A DNA stretch of 36,134 bases from assembly GCA_005808665.1 (NCBI GenBank), contig SYLG01000138.1, positions 1 through 36,134 of the forward strand, read 5' to 3'. Of this stretch, positions 26,885 through 35,302 are shown in pieces. Source of the DNA: Planctomycetia bacterium (GTDB taxonomy: Bacteria > Planctomycetota > Planctomycetia > Gemmatales > Gemmataceae). A model generated the notes under the pieces. The model searched no databases, was not told the origin of the DNA, and worked only from the letters and a program-made list of their open reading frames with translations. Position 1 is the stretch's first letter, and each line of letters starts with the position of its first letter. The position numbers were made by a program, and so were the translations under genes.

Positions 26885-27849
26885 CCCAAGTGGGGCCGCC
26901 AGGGCCTCAAGTGGAGTTAGGTCCGGGTTGGGTAGACCCTGCTTGTCCCCTTTGCGGCATTCGGTTGCGAGATCGGTTGCTTGACGGTGAGGTCTGTCCT
27001 CCCGAAGGGGAGCCCCAAAGGGTTTCCCTCGTTTGCTGCCAAGGATGTGGTTTTGCCTACACGACACCCAGGCCGGAAGGTGAACTTCTCGGATCCTTTT
27101 ATACCCTTGATTATAAACCGCACCAGAGTCCGCCTCCAACACTTTTATCATCACCCAATCCCTCATCCGGCCGGTTGGTCGCCAAAGATTTACGCAAAGG
27201 ATTCCCCCCTTTTGGGGAAGGGAGAATGTTGGACTTTGGCTGCGGGTCGGGATCGTACTTGGAACGGATGAAGGCAAAAGGGTGGAAGGTTACCGGGGTC
27301 GATGCCAGTGCCAAAATGGCCCATAACCTTTCCCAAAAAGGGTGGGAAGTCTATCCTGGCAGTCTGCCCAATACGGCTTTGCATGGTCGGTCATTCGATC
27401 TGATGACCATGTGGCAATCCCTGGAACATGTACCAGACCCTGTGGGATTGCTCCGGGCAGCTTTGGCCTTGTTGGTTCCCGGAGGGAAGCTGCTTATTGC
27501 CGTCCCTGCCCTGGATTCATGGAATTTTACAGCGTTTGGCGAGGATTGGCTGGGCGTTGATTTTCCCCTTCATTTTAGCCATTTCACAAAAAAATCCCTC
27601 TATGAAACAGCCTTGAAGGCGGGGGTATTGGTTGAGGATATTGGCCGGTTAAACCATGCCTCCTGGATGCGGCAAAGCGCCTTGAAGGCAAGCGTCCGAT
27701 TGGGGAAAAGGAGACCACTATGGATGCGGCTTTTACAGAACAAAGTTGTTTCCAGGGGGTGGGCCTTCTGGGTCCACCATGTTTTGGGCCGGTCCGATTG
27801 CCTGCTTCTCAAGGGATGCAAACCAAAGGAGAGCTTAATCGGATCTTAA
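26881..27849 (+). CDS. Class I SAM-dependent methyltransferase with zinc-ribbon N-terminus
   Basis: A 322-aa protein. The N-terminus has CPLCG (Cys22, Cys25) and CQGCGF (Cys53, Cys56), a likely zinc knuckle found in methyltransferases that act on sugars or lipid-linked glycans. Motif I is MLDFGCGSGSYLERM, the acidic end of the second strand is GVDASAKM, and SLEHVPDP and PGGKLLIAVP follow. The C-terminal FPLHFSHFTKKSL is common in this group, which often methylates nucleotide sugars or quinone-like substrates; the substrate cannot be named. It starts within the TerC stop codon (4-bp overlap). Its TAA stop at 27847-27849 coincides with the first three bases of a terminal inverted repeat of a decayed mobile element, so the C-terminus may have been trimmed or re-ended by insertion. 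Confidence 0.8.
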   Translation: MTQVGPPGPQVELGPGWVDPACPLCGIRLRDRLLDGEVCPPEGEPQRVSLVCCQGCGFAYTTPRPEGELLGSFYTLDYKPHQSPPPTLLSSPNPSSGRLVAKDLRKGFPPFGEGRMLDFGCGSGSYLERMKAKGWKVTGVDASAKMAHNLSQKGWEVYPGSLPNTALHGRSFDLMTMWQSLEHVPDPVGLLRAALALLVPGGKLLIAVPALDSWNFTAFGEDWLGVDFPLHFSHFTKKSLYETALKAGVLVEDIGRLNHASWMRQSALKASVRLGKRRPLWMRLLQNKVVSRGWAFWVHHVLGRSDCLLLKGCKPKESLIGS

Positions 27850-27906
27850 CCCAACTTGCGCAGATCGGAAATCGTAAAAAATGATTCCAAAAGTCCAACT
27901 TGGGTA
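27847..27906. mobile_element. Decayed copy of a TA-inserting inverted-repeat element
   Basis: The left side, TAACCCAACTTGCGCAG at 27847-27863, matches 15 of 17 bases of the end of the element at 35300-35471 read inward. The right side, AACTTGGGTAA at 27897-27907, matches the opposite end (AACTTGGGTTA) in 10 of 11. The two ends form an imperfect 12-bp inverted repeat with TA at both borders. The 60-bp length suggests a deleted copy. It directly follows the methyltransferase gene and could act as a transcript-end hairpin. Confidence 0.45.
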
Positions 27907-28165
27907 AACCGGTGCGCCATTTGGAATGTAATTCTTTGCCTATCCCAGCTGTGACTAAATGGTGAAAATGGGTTGATTTTTTCCCTGCCAAGCCTCCCAA
28001 ACCGGGGGAAATCTCTATCACATTCCGGTTTGAAACCTACCCGATTGGCAACCTGACATTCTCCGTCCCCAATGGTGGCGAGAGGTCCCTTCCGTTCCTA
28101 AGATAAGCCTTTATGATAGATCCCAAGGGTGCCCTCCTCTCAAGCGCCCCCAAGAGGTTACGGAA
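27907..28165 (+). other. Gene-free leader of the glutamine synthetase genes
   Basis: No gene is supported here. I see a short palindrome GGTTTGAAACC at 28027-28037 and a TATGAT at 28111-28116 that could be a -10 box about 50 bp before the glnA start, without a clear -35 box. I looked for a sigma-54 promoter (GG and GC dinucleotides 10 bp apart in the right context), as often seen before glutamine synthetase genes in other phyla, and found none convincing. AAGAGG at 28152-28157 is the ribosome-binding site. Confidence 0.35.
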
Positions 28166-29578
28166 TTGACTCCCAAGGAGATCCTGGCATTCGTTCGCCA
28201 TGAGGCCATTCGGGCCGTGGATTTTCGTTTCATGGACTTTCCTGGTCAATGGAAACACTTTACCATCCCCTCGGAACGCCTTTGTGAGGCAACCTTTGAG
28301 GAGGGCCTCGGTTTTGATGCGTCAAGCGTTCGGGGTTGGCAATCGATTAATGAGTCCGATATGCTCGTGGTCCCTGTGCCCGAAACGGCATTCATCGACC
28401 CCTTCTGCGCCGAGAAAACCCTTACCCTCATCTGTAACATTCAAGACCCCCTTACCCGGGAGGATTACACCCGCGATCCCCGCAATGTAGCGCGCAAAGC
28501 CATCAATCATATGCGAGCTACCGGAATGGCCGATACCGCCTATTTCGGCCCAGAGATCGAATTTTTTGTCTTTGATGACGCTCGATTTGACCAAACCACC
28601 CAAGCCGGGTTCTACTTTCTCGACAGCGTGGAGGGGGATTGGAATATGGGGCGGGACGAAAAGCCGAACCTCGCCTCAAAGATCCCCAACCGCCAAGGCT
28701 ACTTTCCTTGTAAACCAGCTGACACCCATCACGATCTTCGGTCGGAAATGATGCGGGTAATGATTGATGCAGGGCTGCCGGTCGAAGGACACCACCATGA
28801 AGTGGCCTCAGGGGGCCAAGGCGAAATCGACATGAGACACGGCCCCCTGGTTGAAACCGCGGATCGGGTCCTCATGTACAAATATATTGTCAAGAATGTG
28901 GCCAGGAGGCACAACAAATCCGCAACTTTCATGCCCAAGCCTTTGTTTAACGACAACGGCACCGGGATGCATGTGAATATCTCCCTTTGGAAGGAAGGGG
29001 CCAATCTTTTCGCCGGATCGGGATATGCTGGGCTTTCCGAGTTGGGCCGTCACGCCATGGGGGGCATCCTTCGCCATGCGGGAGCTTTGGCGGCGTTCAC
29101 CAACCCGACGACCCATTCCTACAAGCGTTTGGTGCCCGGCTTTGATGCTCCGGTGACCTTAAGCTACTCTAGTCGCAACCGGTCTGCCGCCGTCCGCATC
29201 CCTGTCTATTCGGCCAACCCCCGGAGTAGGCGGATTGAGTTTCGGATGCCCGATGGCTCATGCAATCCCTATTTAGCTTTTGCAGCAATATTGATGGCGA
29301 TGCTAGACGGTGTAAGAAATCGGATCGACCCGGGGGAACCTCTGGATCGAAACATTTATGACCTTGAACCCGAGGAGTTGGTCGGTGTGCCTCACATTCC
29401 CGCTTCCCTGGAAGAGGCCCTTTCGCAGCTGGAAAAGGATTACGAATTTTTGCTTCAAGGTGATGTTTTCACCGAAGATGTCATTCATACTTGGATCAAG
29501 TTTAAGCGCAATGAGGAAATTGAGGCGATTCGGATGCGCCCCCATCCCTATGAGTTTGTGCTTTACTACGATACCTGA
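28166..29578 (+). CDS. glnA: Type I glutamine synthetase
   Basis: Glutamate-ammonia ligase, which makes glutamine from glutamate, ammonia and ATP and is the main entry of ammonium into metabolism. The 470-aa length matches the dodecameric GSI enzymes (469 aa in E. coli). Landmarks are [17 protein letters not shown], the metal-binding [30 protein letters not shown], the ATP-site [37 protein letters not shown] and [21 protein letters not shown] retains Tyr398 at the place of the adenylylated tyrosine of E. coli, so control by GlnE-type adenylylation is possible. The start is TTG 28166 with AAGAGG 8 bp upstream; no ATG fits the N-terminal family pattern. The GSIII gene follows. Confidence 0.95.
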   Translation: MTPKEILAFVRHEAIRAVDFRFMDFPGQWKHFTIPSERLCEATFEEGLGFDASSVRGWQSINESDMLVVPVPETAFIDPFCAEKTLTLICNIQDPLTREDYTRDPRNVARKAINHMRATGMADTAYFGPEIEFFVFDDARFDQTTQAGFYFLDSVEGDWNMGRDEKPNLASKIPNRQGYFPCKPADTHHDLRSEMMRVMIDAGLPVEGHHHEVASGGQGEIDMRHGPLVETADRVLMYKYIVKNVARRHNKSATFMPKPLFNDNGTGMHVNISLWKEGANLFAGSGYAGLSELGRHAMGGILRHAGALAAFTNPTTHSYKRLVPGFDAPVTLSYSSRNRSAAVRIPVYSANPRSRRIEFRMPDGSCNPYLAFAAILMAMLDGVRNRIDPGEPLDRNIYDLEPEELVGVPHIPASLEEALSQLEKDYEFLLQGDVFTEDVIHTWIKFKRNEEIEAIRMRPHPYEFVLYYDT

Positions 29579-29673
29579 AAGTCTCTTCCCGGAAAAAAGG
29601 TATGTTGGGCAAAGGGCCTGGCAATTTGAACCGGTTGTTAGTTGATGAAAGTGTTCGAAGGAGATTGCATCCC

Positions 29674-31854
29674 GTGAGTAATGTGCGTCAGAAGGCATTG
29701 GAACTTATTGCCAACCAGAACCATATTCTGGACAGGATTGACTTCAAAAAGACTCAACTCAAGGATCTCTTTGGAATCCATGTGTTTAATGAGGTGGCCC
29801 AACGGGAACGCCTTCCCAAGCCCGTCTTCAAGGCCCTTCAAAAAACCATCAAACATGGCGACCCCTTGCCCTCCGACATTGCCGATGTTGTCGCCACAGC
29901 CATGAAGGATTGGGCCATCGAAGGGGGTGCAACGCACTACACCCACCTGTTTCAACCGTTGACCGGCCTGACTGCCGAAAAGCATGACAGTTTTGTTTCA
30001 CCCACAAGCGACGGTCGGGCTATCGTCGAATTTTCCGGCAAGGAACTGGTTCAGGGCGAACCCGACGCCTCCTCGTTTCCTTCGGGCGGCCTCCGTTCAA
30101 CCTTCGAAGCCCGTGGTTACACTGCCTGGGATCCAACCAGTCCCGCTTTCCTCCTCGAAAACCCAAATGGCGCAACGCTCGTCATTCCCACGGTCTTTTT
30201 GAGCTGGACCGGCGAAACCCTCGACAAAAAAGCTCCCTTGCTTCGTTCCATGGAGGCGCTTTCCAAACAAGCCCTCCGGGTGCTTAGGCTTTTTGGAAAC
30301 AAGTCTGCCAAGAGGGTTATCACCACCGTTGGTCCGGAACAGGAATACTTCCTGATCGACCGGAATTTTCATCTGTTAAGGCCCGACCTGATCAATGCGG
30401 GACGAAGCCTGTTTGGCGCATCGCCACCCAAGGGTCAAGAACTCGAAGACCAATACTTTGGGGCCATTCCCGAGCGCGTGTTGGCCTATATGGCCGATTG
30501 TGAAGCGCAACTTTACAAACTCGGGGTGCCGGTAAAAACTCGCCACAACGAAGTGGCCCCCAGCCAATATGAGATTGCTCCGGTCTTTGAAGACTCAAAC
30601 CTTGCAACAGATCACAATATGTTGCTGATGGAAGTCCTTAGGAGTACGGCAACCAAGTATGGCTTGGCATGCTATTTCCATGAGAAACCCTTCGCCGGGA
30701 TCAATGGCTCGGGAAAACACAACAACTTCTCCATGGGCACAGACACAGGAGAAAACCTGCTGAACCCCGGGGACAATCCGCATGACAATGCCCAATTTCT
30801 TGTGTTTTGTGTAGCAGTTATCCGGGCTGTTGCCAAGTATCCTGAACTGTTGAGGGTTACTGTGGCTAGCGCCCACAATGACCACCGATTAGGGGCAAAC
30901 GAAGCCCCCCCCGCCATCATCTCCATTTTCCTGGGGGATATGCTCCAGGACATCATGGAGCAACTTGAAAAAGGACCGGCAACCTCCACCATTCAAGGCG
31001 GAACCATGGAAGTCGGCGTGTCCGTCCTTCCCAAGTTTCCAAAGGATGCTGGCGATCGCAATCGCACAAGTCCCTTTGCCTTTACGGGTAACAAGTTTGA
31101 GTTCCGTGCCGTGGGAGGTTCCCAATCCATTGCCGAGCCCAACACAGTTCTCAATACCATTGTGGCGGAATCACTTGATTTTGTCGCTACCACGCTTGAA
31201 GCTGCCGTAGCAGGGGGGCGGGACCTTAACAAAGCCATTCAGGATCTCCTTTCAGCGATCTTGAAGGATTCGAAAAAGGTCCTCTTCAATGGGGATGGTT
31301 ATTCAGAAGATTGGCACAAAGAGGCTGAAAAACGGGGTCTCCCCAACCATCGTAACACCATTGATTCACTCCCGGTGATCATTCGCAAAGATACGGTAGA
31401 CCTGTTTGCCAAGTATAAGGTCTACAACGCCAAAGAACTGGAAAGCCGGTTCAACATTCTTTGCGAAAGTTATGTCAAAACGATTCAGGTCGAAGCAAAG
31501 CTGACGGGTTTCATGGGCAAGAATCAGATCTTGCCCGCAGCCATCCGCTATCAAGGTCAACTTGCTGATTCCGTAAATGCCACAAAGGCGGCGGGCGTTG
31601 AACCCGCAGGATCCCTTGATCTGCTCAAAACCCTGGCCAGTACCATCGGTGAATTCACCAAAGCGTTGCATCATCTTGAACACGAACTCGGCCACCAGGC
31701 CGAAGGTTCCCTTCACCACCATGCAAAACATTGCCGCGAGAAGCTTCTGGTGGCCATGAATGCCGTTCGCGTTTTGGGGGACAAGCTGGAAACCCTTATC
31801 GCCGACGACCTCTGGCCTTTGCCCACTTATCGTGAAATGTTGTTTATCAAGTAA
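29674..31854 (+). CDS. glnN: Type III glutamine synthetase
   Basis: A 726-aa glutamine synthetase of type III, the large-subunit form first known from Bacteroides and cyanobacteria. Landmarks are [23 protein letters not shown] at the N-terminus (core [12 protein letters not shown]), [32 protein letters not shown] (core [12 protein letters not shown]), [45 protein letters not shown] and the C-terminal helical region with [20 protein letters not shown]. The frame is open from ATG 29602, but AAGGAG at 29658-29663 sits 10 bp before GTG 29674, and the protein from there begins like the family, so I choose GTG. It follows glnA by 95 bp and could be transcribed with it or from its own promoter. GSIII lacks the GSI adenylylation tyrosine, so the two enzymes would respond differently to nitrogen status. 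Confidence 0.92.
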   Translation: MSNVRQKALELIANQNHILDRIDFKKTQLKDLFGIHVFNEVAQRERLPKPVFKALQKTIKHGDPLPSDIADVVATAMKDWAIEGGATHYTHLFQPLTGLTAEKHDSFVSPTSDGRAIVEFSGKELVQGEPDASSFPSGGLRSTFEARGYTAWDPTSPAFLLENPNGATLVIPTVFLSWTGETLDKKAPLLRSMEALSKQALRVLRLFGNKSAKRVITTVGPEQEYFLIDRNFHLLRPDLINAGRSLFGASPPKGQELEDQYFGAIPERVLAYMADCEAQLYKLGVPVKTRHNEVAPSQYEIAPVFEDSNLATDHNMLLMEVLRSTATKYGLACYFHEKPFAGINGSGKHNNFSMGTDTGENLLNPGDNPHDNAQFLVFCVAVIRAVAKYPELLRVTVASAHNDHRLGANEAPPAIISIFLGDMLQDIMEQLEKGPATSTIQGGTMEVGVSVLPKFPKDAGDRNRTSPFAFTGNKFEFRAVGGSQSIAEPNTVLNTIVAESLDFVATTLEAAVAGGRDLNKAIQDLLSAILKDSKKVLFNGDGYSEDWHKEAEKRGLPNHRNTIDSLPVIIRKDTVDLFAKYKVYNAKELESRFNILCESYVKTIQVEAKLTGFMGKNQILPAAIRYQGQLADSVNATKAAGVEPAGSLDLLKTLASTIGEFTKALHHLEHELGHQAEGSLHHHAKHCREKLLVAMNAVRVLGDKLETLIADDLWPLPTYREMLFIK

Positions 31855-31931
31855 TCCAAACGGGGCGATCTGGGGGCATTGGCCCCTGGATCCTTCCAGT
31901 CTGTATCGTCTCGGAATCGGGTGCTGGTTTC

Positions 31932-32522
31932 ATGGCTGAAATTGTCCAATTTGATCCACGCACCCGTTTCATCAAACTCTCCTACTCCCGTAATATCCTG
32001 CTGTTGATTGGGAGTTTCCTGATCGGGTGGAACAGTTGGGTTTTGATCAGCCTGCCTCAAATGATGGGGCGGGAACCGGAGATGCCCTGGTTTGTCCTTC
32101 GGGAAGAAATCCTCAAACAGGCGGGCAAAAATATCGATGCTGATCCTGAAAAGGCGATTCACGCCCTTCGGGAAAAAGATGTCAGGGAGTTTGCCAAATA
32201 TGAGGCAACCGCCCGCAATGCAATCCAGGCAGAAAGAAAGCTCCTTGAGGCCACTTTATTGGAGAAAAGCCCACCTGTTTCATGGGCTGGGATCGCCACG
32301 GGAACATTCACCCTGATAGCAGCATTTTTCCTGCCATGGATGGCGGGGGCCCTGGCGGTGGTTGCCTCGTTTTTATTTCTTTCCACTTGCGGAGTGGAAA
32401 TATACCAATTTGGATCAAGTGGCCTACTCAACGGAATCATCATCAAGCTAGTCTGCCTGGTCCTTTATTTTTACGCCGCACGATTTGCCCTGGAGGCAGA
32501 AACGGGCCACCAGGTGAAATAG
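31932..32522 (+). CDS. Unrecognised membrane protein downstream of GSIII
   Basis: A 196-aa protein I do not recognise. It has one hydrophobic segment at residues 23-44 (core NILLLIGSFLIGWNSWVLIS), then a charged segment of about 70 residues with predicted helical character (EEILKQAGKNIDADPEKAIH and on), then two or three hydrophobic segments between residues 118 and 187. A helix-loop-multi-helix membrane protein with a soluble, possibly extracytoplasmic, middle is the simplest reading. It lies 77 bp after the GSIII gene on the same strand, and ATG 31932 has only a weak ribosome-binding site. Codon use looks like its neighbours, so I consider it a real gene; no function is offered. Confidence 0.6.
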   Translation: MAEIVQFDPRTRFIKLSYSRNILLLIGSFLIGWNSWVLISLPQMMGREPEMPWFVLREEILKQAGKNIDADPEKAIHALREKDVREFAKYEATARNAIQAERKLLEATLLEKSPPVSWAGIATGTFTLIAAFFLPWMAGALAVVASFLFLSTCGVEIYQFGSSGLLNGIIIKLVCLVLYFYAARFALEAETGHQVK

Positions 32523-32579
32523 CAAATCTATCCCGGGCCCACCACGGTCGTTTTGGATCCTGATGGGATTTCCTCAAGC

Positions 32580-33026
32580 TTAAGGCAAATATTCCAGATC
32601 GCTTAAATCTTTATGGCGACCGCTCGCCCTTTTGTTTTTTCTCAAATCGGGCAGGGCTATTAGTTGGATCATTTCCCCATCTATTGGAACAATCAAACGG
32701 CTGGGGTAACATTCCTCGAAAACAACTCCCGAAATACCCGTGTGGATTTCAATCCGAATAGGGGGCAAACCCAAGCGGATGATTTGATCAGGCTTTAGAA
32801 ACAACCCGGGGGAAAGCTCTGGTACAGAAAACCCAAATTCCTCAAGTGACTCTACCAGCCTTTTTGCATTGGCAGGTTGGAGGGAGACCCAAACATCGAG
32901 ATCATATGTCGCCCGAGGGTAACCATGGTAAGACACGGCGTAACCACCAACTACCAAATATTCAACCTGGCGTCTGTTCAACAACCTCAAAAACTCTTTG
33001 AAGTCGTTCGGTAGCACGATATCCAT
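32580..33026 (-). CDS. Nucleotidyltransferase-fold protein of unknown role
   Basis: A 148-aa protein with the nucleotidyltransferase superfamily core: VGGYAVSYHGYPRATYDLDV, in which GG and the DLD pair are the nucleotide- and metal-binding positions. Similar short proteins (DUF6036/AbiEii-like) occur as parts of toxin-antitoxin or defence pairs and as stand-alone genes; the function of this one is unknown. The start overlaps the end of the upstream small gene by 65 bp in another frame. That overlap is unusual, but the N-terminal DFKEFLRLLNRRQVEYLVVGG fits the family well, so I keep ATG 33026. Confidence 0.75.
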   Translation of the reverse strand: MDIVLPNDFKEFLRLLNRRQVEYLVVGGYAVSYHGYPRATYDLDVWVSLQPANAKRLVESLEEFGFSVPELSPGLFLKPDQIIRLGLPPIRIEIHTGISGVVFEECYPSRLIVPIDGEMIQLIALPDLRKNKRASGRHKDLSDLEYLP

Positions 33027-33174
33027 AGTTGTTGCGGCGGAGCCGTTCCAAATGGCGAAGGCGTTCCAAAGGCGGTTGGGTTAACCAATAGCCTGGTTCA
33101 TCCGAGGTCGCATCCAATGACACCACGGAAAAGGCCGTCCGATCAAGCCTTGGTTTAGTGGGTTCATTATCCAT
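32962..33174 (-). CDS. Small conserved-looking partner of the nucleotidyltransferase
   Basis: A 70-aa protein (LDRTAFSVVSLDATSDEPG, then YWLTQPPLERLRHLERLRRNN) that I recognise as a type often found directly upstream of nucleotidyltransferase genes of this kind, but without a defined function. The C-terminal half is Arg- and Leu-rich and probably helical. It overlaps the nucleotidyltransferase gene by 65 bp. A toxin-antitoxin-like or regulatory relationship is a guess based only on arrangement and size. Confidence 0.65.
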   Translation of the reverse strand: MDNEPTKPRLDRTAFSVVSLDATSDEPGYWLTQPPLERLRHLERLRRNNYGYRATERLQRVFEVVEQTPG

Positions 33175-33270
33175 ACCCTATTTTAACAGGGAATCCCTGT
33201 GGCACAATAGGGAATTTGGCCGTACCCATCTCCCCGGAATTGCTGGTAAAAATCCTTGCGTCAAAGGGTT

Positions 33271-33392
33271 TAGGACTTACGCGGTTGCCCAGAAATTGGG
33301 ATTTTGGGTAGACTTAACATTGTCCCAAAATACCAATTCTATCCATTTTCCGGTGGATTTGGCCTTATATTGATCCAACTGCGTAAGTCCTA
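33271..33392. mobile_element. Inverted-repeat (MITE-like) element inserted at TA
   Basis: The ends TAGGACTTACGCGGTTG (33271-33287) and its inverted counterpart (33376-33392, rightmost base reading inward TAGGACTTACGCAGTTG) match in 16 of 17 bases, with TA at both borders (33271-33272 and 33391-33392), as expected for a TA target duplication. Inside, AGAAATTGGGATTTTGGG (33291-33308) faces a near-complement at 33324-33340, and ATCCA/TGGAT forms a small hairpin at 33341-33358. No coding capacity. It lies in the promoter region between the small minus-strand gene and deoC. Confidence 0.8.
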
Positions 33393-33458
33393 GGGTTGTA
33401 GGATACCTTCGGTCTTTCACGCATCAATCCATGCAATACCAAAGGAAGGAATCCTCTC

Positions 33459-34151
33459 ATGCCAACATCCCTTGTTGCCAAACTCGCCTCGATAATCGAC
33501 CATGCGGTGCTTGCTCCTTTGGCAACTACTGGAGACCTGGAATGCGCATGTATAAAGGCAAGGGAATATTCAATCGCCTCTGTCTGTGTAAAGCCATGGA
33601 TGGTGGCAGGTGCCGCTACTCTTCTTAGAGGATCGGGGGTGGTGGCAAGCACAGTGATCGGTTTTCCGCAGGGGGGTATGCACCCACGGATAAAATTGGC
33701 CGAATCAGCCCAAGCCTTGGCCGATGGAGCGGGCGAATTGGACATGGTGGCCAACCTGGGTTGGGTGGCGGGTGGTGATTGGACCAAGGTTTTTGATGAG
33801 GTTCATGCCATTGCAAAGCTATGCCATCGCAACAAGGCAAAGCTCAAAGTGATATTGGAAACCTGCCTTTTGACGGAGGAACAAAAGCGGAAATTGTGTG
33901 AAGTGGCAGCAGAAGCTGGGACGGATTTTGTCAAAACCTCAACCGGTTATTCCACCGCCGGTTATACCAGGGATGACCTGCTCCTGATGCGGGCCTCGGT
34001 GCCGACACATGTGGGGATCAAGGCCTCCGGCGGTGTTCGTACCCTTGGCCAAGCCATGATCCTAATGGAGGCAGGTATCAACCGCATCGGTACTGGGTCG
34101 ACCTGGGCCATTCTGGAGGAGGCGAAAAAGGCAAAGAGGTTTGAACCCTGA
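33459..34151 (+). CDS. deoC: Deoxyribose-phosphate aldolase
   Basis: DERA, which cleaves 2-deoxyribose 5-phosphate into glyceraldehyde 3-phosphate and acetaldehyde during deoxynucleoside salvage. It is a class I aldolase with a TIM-barrel fold. Lys159 in DFVKTSTGY is the Schiff-base lysine, Lys188 in GIKASGGVR is the second active lysine, and Asp95 in ELDMVANLG is the proton-relay acid. The length of 230 aa is usual for the short bacterial form. ATG 33459 follows an AAGGAAGGA run at 33442-33450. The gene starts 66 bp after an inverted-repeat element, which may carry or disturb its promoter. It ends 3 bp from the stop of the convergent FKBP gene. Confidence 0.92.
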   Translation: MPTSLVAKLASIIDHAVLAPLATTGDLECACIKAREYSIASVCVKPWMVAGAATLLRGSGVVASTVIGFPQGGMHPRIKLAESAQALADGAGELDMVANLGWVAGGDWTKVFDEVHAIAKLCHRNKAKLKVILETCLLTEEQKRKLCEVAAEAGTDFVKTSTGYSTAGYTRDDLLLMRASVPTHVGIKASGGVRTLGQAMILMEAGINRIGTGSTWAILEEAKKAKRFEP

Positions 34152-34154
34152 GTA

Positions 34155-34985
34155 TTATTCGACCTTTAAAAGTTCGACTTCGAATACTAAATCGGCAAGG
34201 GGAGGGATCACCCCTCCGGCTCCACGCGTTCCGTAGGCAAGGGTATGGGGAATATAAAGGGTCCGCTTGCCGCCAATTTTCATCCCAACCACCCCTTCAT
34301 CCCATCCCTTGATCACCCGGCCTGCTCCCAAGGGAAATTGAAAAGGGTCTTTGCGGTCCAAACTCGAGTCGAATTTCTTGCTGTTTTTTTGGAGTACCCC
34401 GAGGTAATGAACGGAAACTTTTTTCCCGGCCACGGCAACCTCACCCGTTCCCACTTTGGTGTCGACATAGCGAAGGCCACTTTCCGTTTTCACCGCATCG
34501 GCCGGGATTTTTATCTCTTCCCATCCCTTGCCGCTGGCTTTTTTCAGCTCCACATCAAACACAAGGTCGGCATTGGCAGGAATATCACTTCCCGCACCAC
34601 GAACGCCATAGGCCATTTCGCTTGGTATATAAAGCCTCCGCTTGCCACCGACTTTGAGACCCACCAGCCCCTTGTCCCAACCTGGAATCACCTCGCCCGC
34701 ACCCAAATTGATGGTGAATGGTTCGCCACGATCAAGGCTTGAATCAAATTTTTTGCCATTGGCCATAAGCATTCCGGTGTAGTGTACCGTAATGGACATA
34801 CCGGCCTTGGCTTCGACACCATCCCCTACTACTGTATCTTTGTATTTGAGTCCTTTTTCGACTACTTTGGCATCTGCCTCGATTTTGATTGAGTTCATGG
34901 CATCATCCGGGTTTGGCTGACAGCCCACAACGGGATGCAGCCACGCAACCAAGACCAAGGTCGCCGCAAAAGAACGCATTCGCAT
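34155..34985 (-). CDS. Lipoprotein with two FKBP-type peptidyl-prolyl isomerase domains
   Basis: A 276-aa exported protein with two tandem FKBP domains. The first, at about residues 40-150, has VHYTGML, KKFDSSLDR, IPGWDKGLVGLKVGGKRRLYIP and GVRGAGSDIP. The second, at about residues 165-275, has VHYLGVLQ, KKFDSSLDR, IKGWDEGVVGMKIGGKRTLYIP and GTRGAGGVIP. The domains are clearly products of an internal duplication. The N-terminus ends in the lipobox HPVVGC with Cys22, so it is membrane anchored and faces the periplasm. AAGGAG, 6 bp before ATG 34985, fixes the start; the frame is open further to 35033 without support. It acts as a folding factor for exported proteins, and the parvulin gene at 15703 would be a second one. 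Confidence 0.88.
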   Translation of the reverse strand: MRMRSFAATLVLVAWLHPVVGCQPNPDDAMNSIKIEADAKVVEKGLKYKDTVVGDGVEAKAGMSITVHYTGMLMANGKKFDSSLDRGEPFTINLGAGEVIPGWDKGLVGLKVGGKRRLYIPSEMAYGVRGAGSDIPANADLVFDVELKKASGKGWEEIKIPADAVKTESGLRYVDTKVGTGEVAVAGKKVSVHYLGVLQKNSKKFDSSLDRKDPFQFPLGAGRVIKGWDEGVVGMKIGGKRTLYIPHTLAYGTRGAGGVIPPLADLVFEVELLKVE

Positions 34986-35080
34986 GAGAGTCTCCTTTTC
35001 CTTTATTATCATGAAACATTGGGCCAATGTCACCCCCCGAGGCCAGGGTGGATAAAAACCGGAAGGGTTCAGGATGCGAA

Positions 35081-35302
35081 ATGAACAATCCCCAAAAAAA
35101 CAATCCGCTTCACGGGATCACCCTGGAAGCCCTGTTAACCGAATTGGTGGAAGTTTATGGTTGGCAGGAATTGGGAGGCAAGATCCCCATCAACTGTTTC
35201 AACCATGAACCCAGCCTTGCCTCAAGCCTCAAGTTCCTTCGCAAAACCCCATGGGCAAGGAAGAAAGTCGAAGATCTCTATTTGTGGCATTTGAAGCATT
35301 AA
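35081..35302 (+). CDS. VF530-family DNA-binding protein
   Basis: A 73-aa protein of the VF530 (DUF2132) family, with [21 protein letters not shown] (core [13 protein letters not shown]), [13 protein letters not shown] and the C-terminal [18 protein letters not shown]. Family members are small helical DNA-binding proteins. AGGA 6 bp before ATG 35081 selects the start; an upstream in-frame ATG at 35027 has no such site. The stop TAA (35300-35302) is formed by the TA target site plus the first base of the adjacent inverted-repeat element, so the original C-terminus may have been longer. It diverges from the FKBP gene. Confidence 0.82.
   Translation: MNNPQKNNPLHGITLEALLTELVEVYGWQELGGKIPINCFNHEPSLASSLKFLRKTPWARKKVEDLYLWHLKH

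Noticed and set aside
27880-28165. Sigma-54 promoter before glnA
   Set aside because: TGGAATGTAATTCTTTGC at 27920-27940 has GG and GC 13 bp apart instead of 10, so the spacing is wrong.
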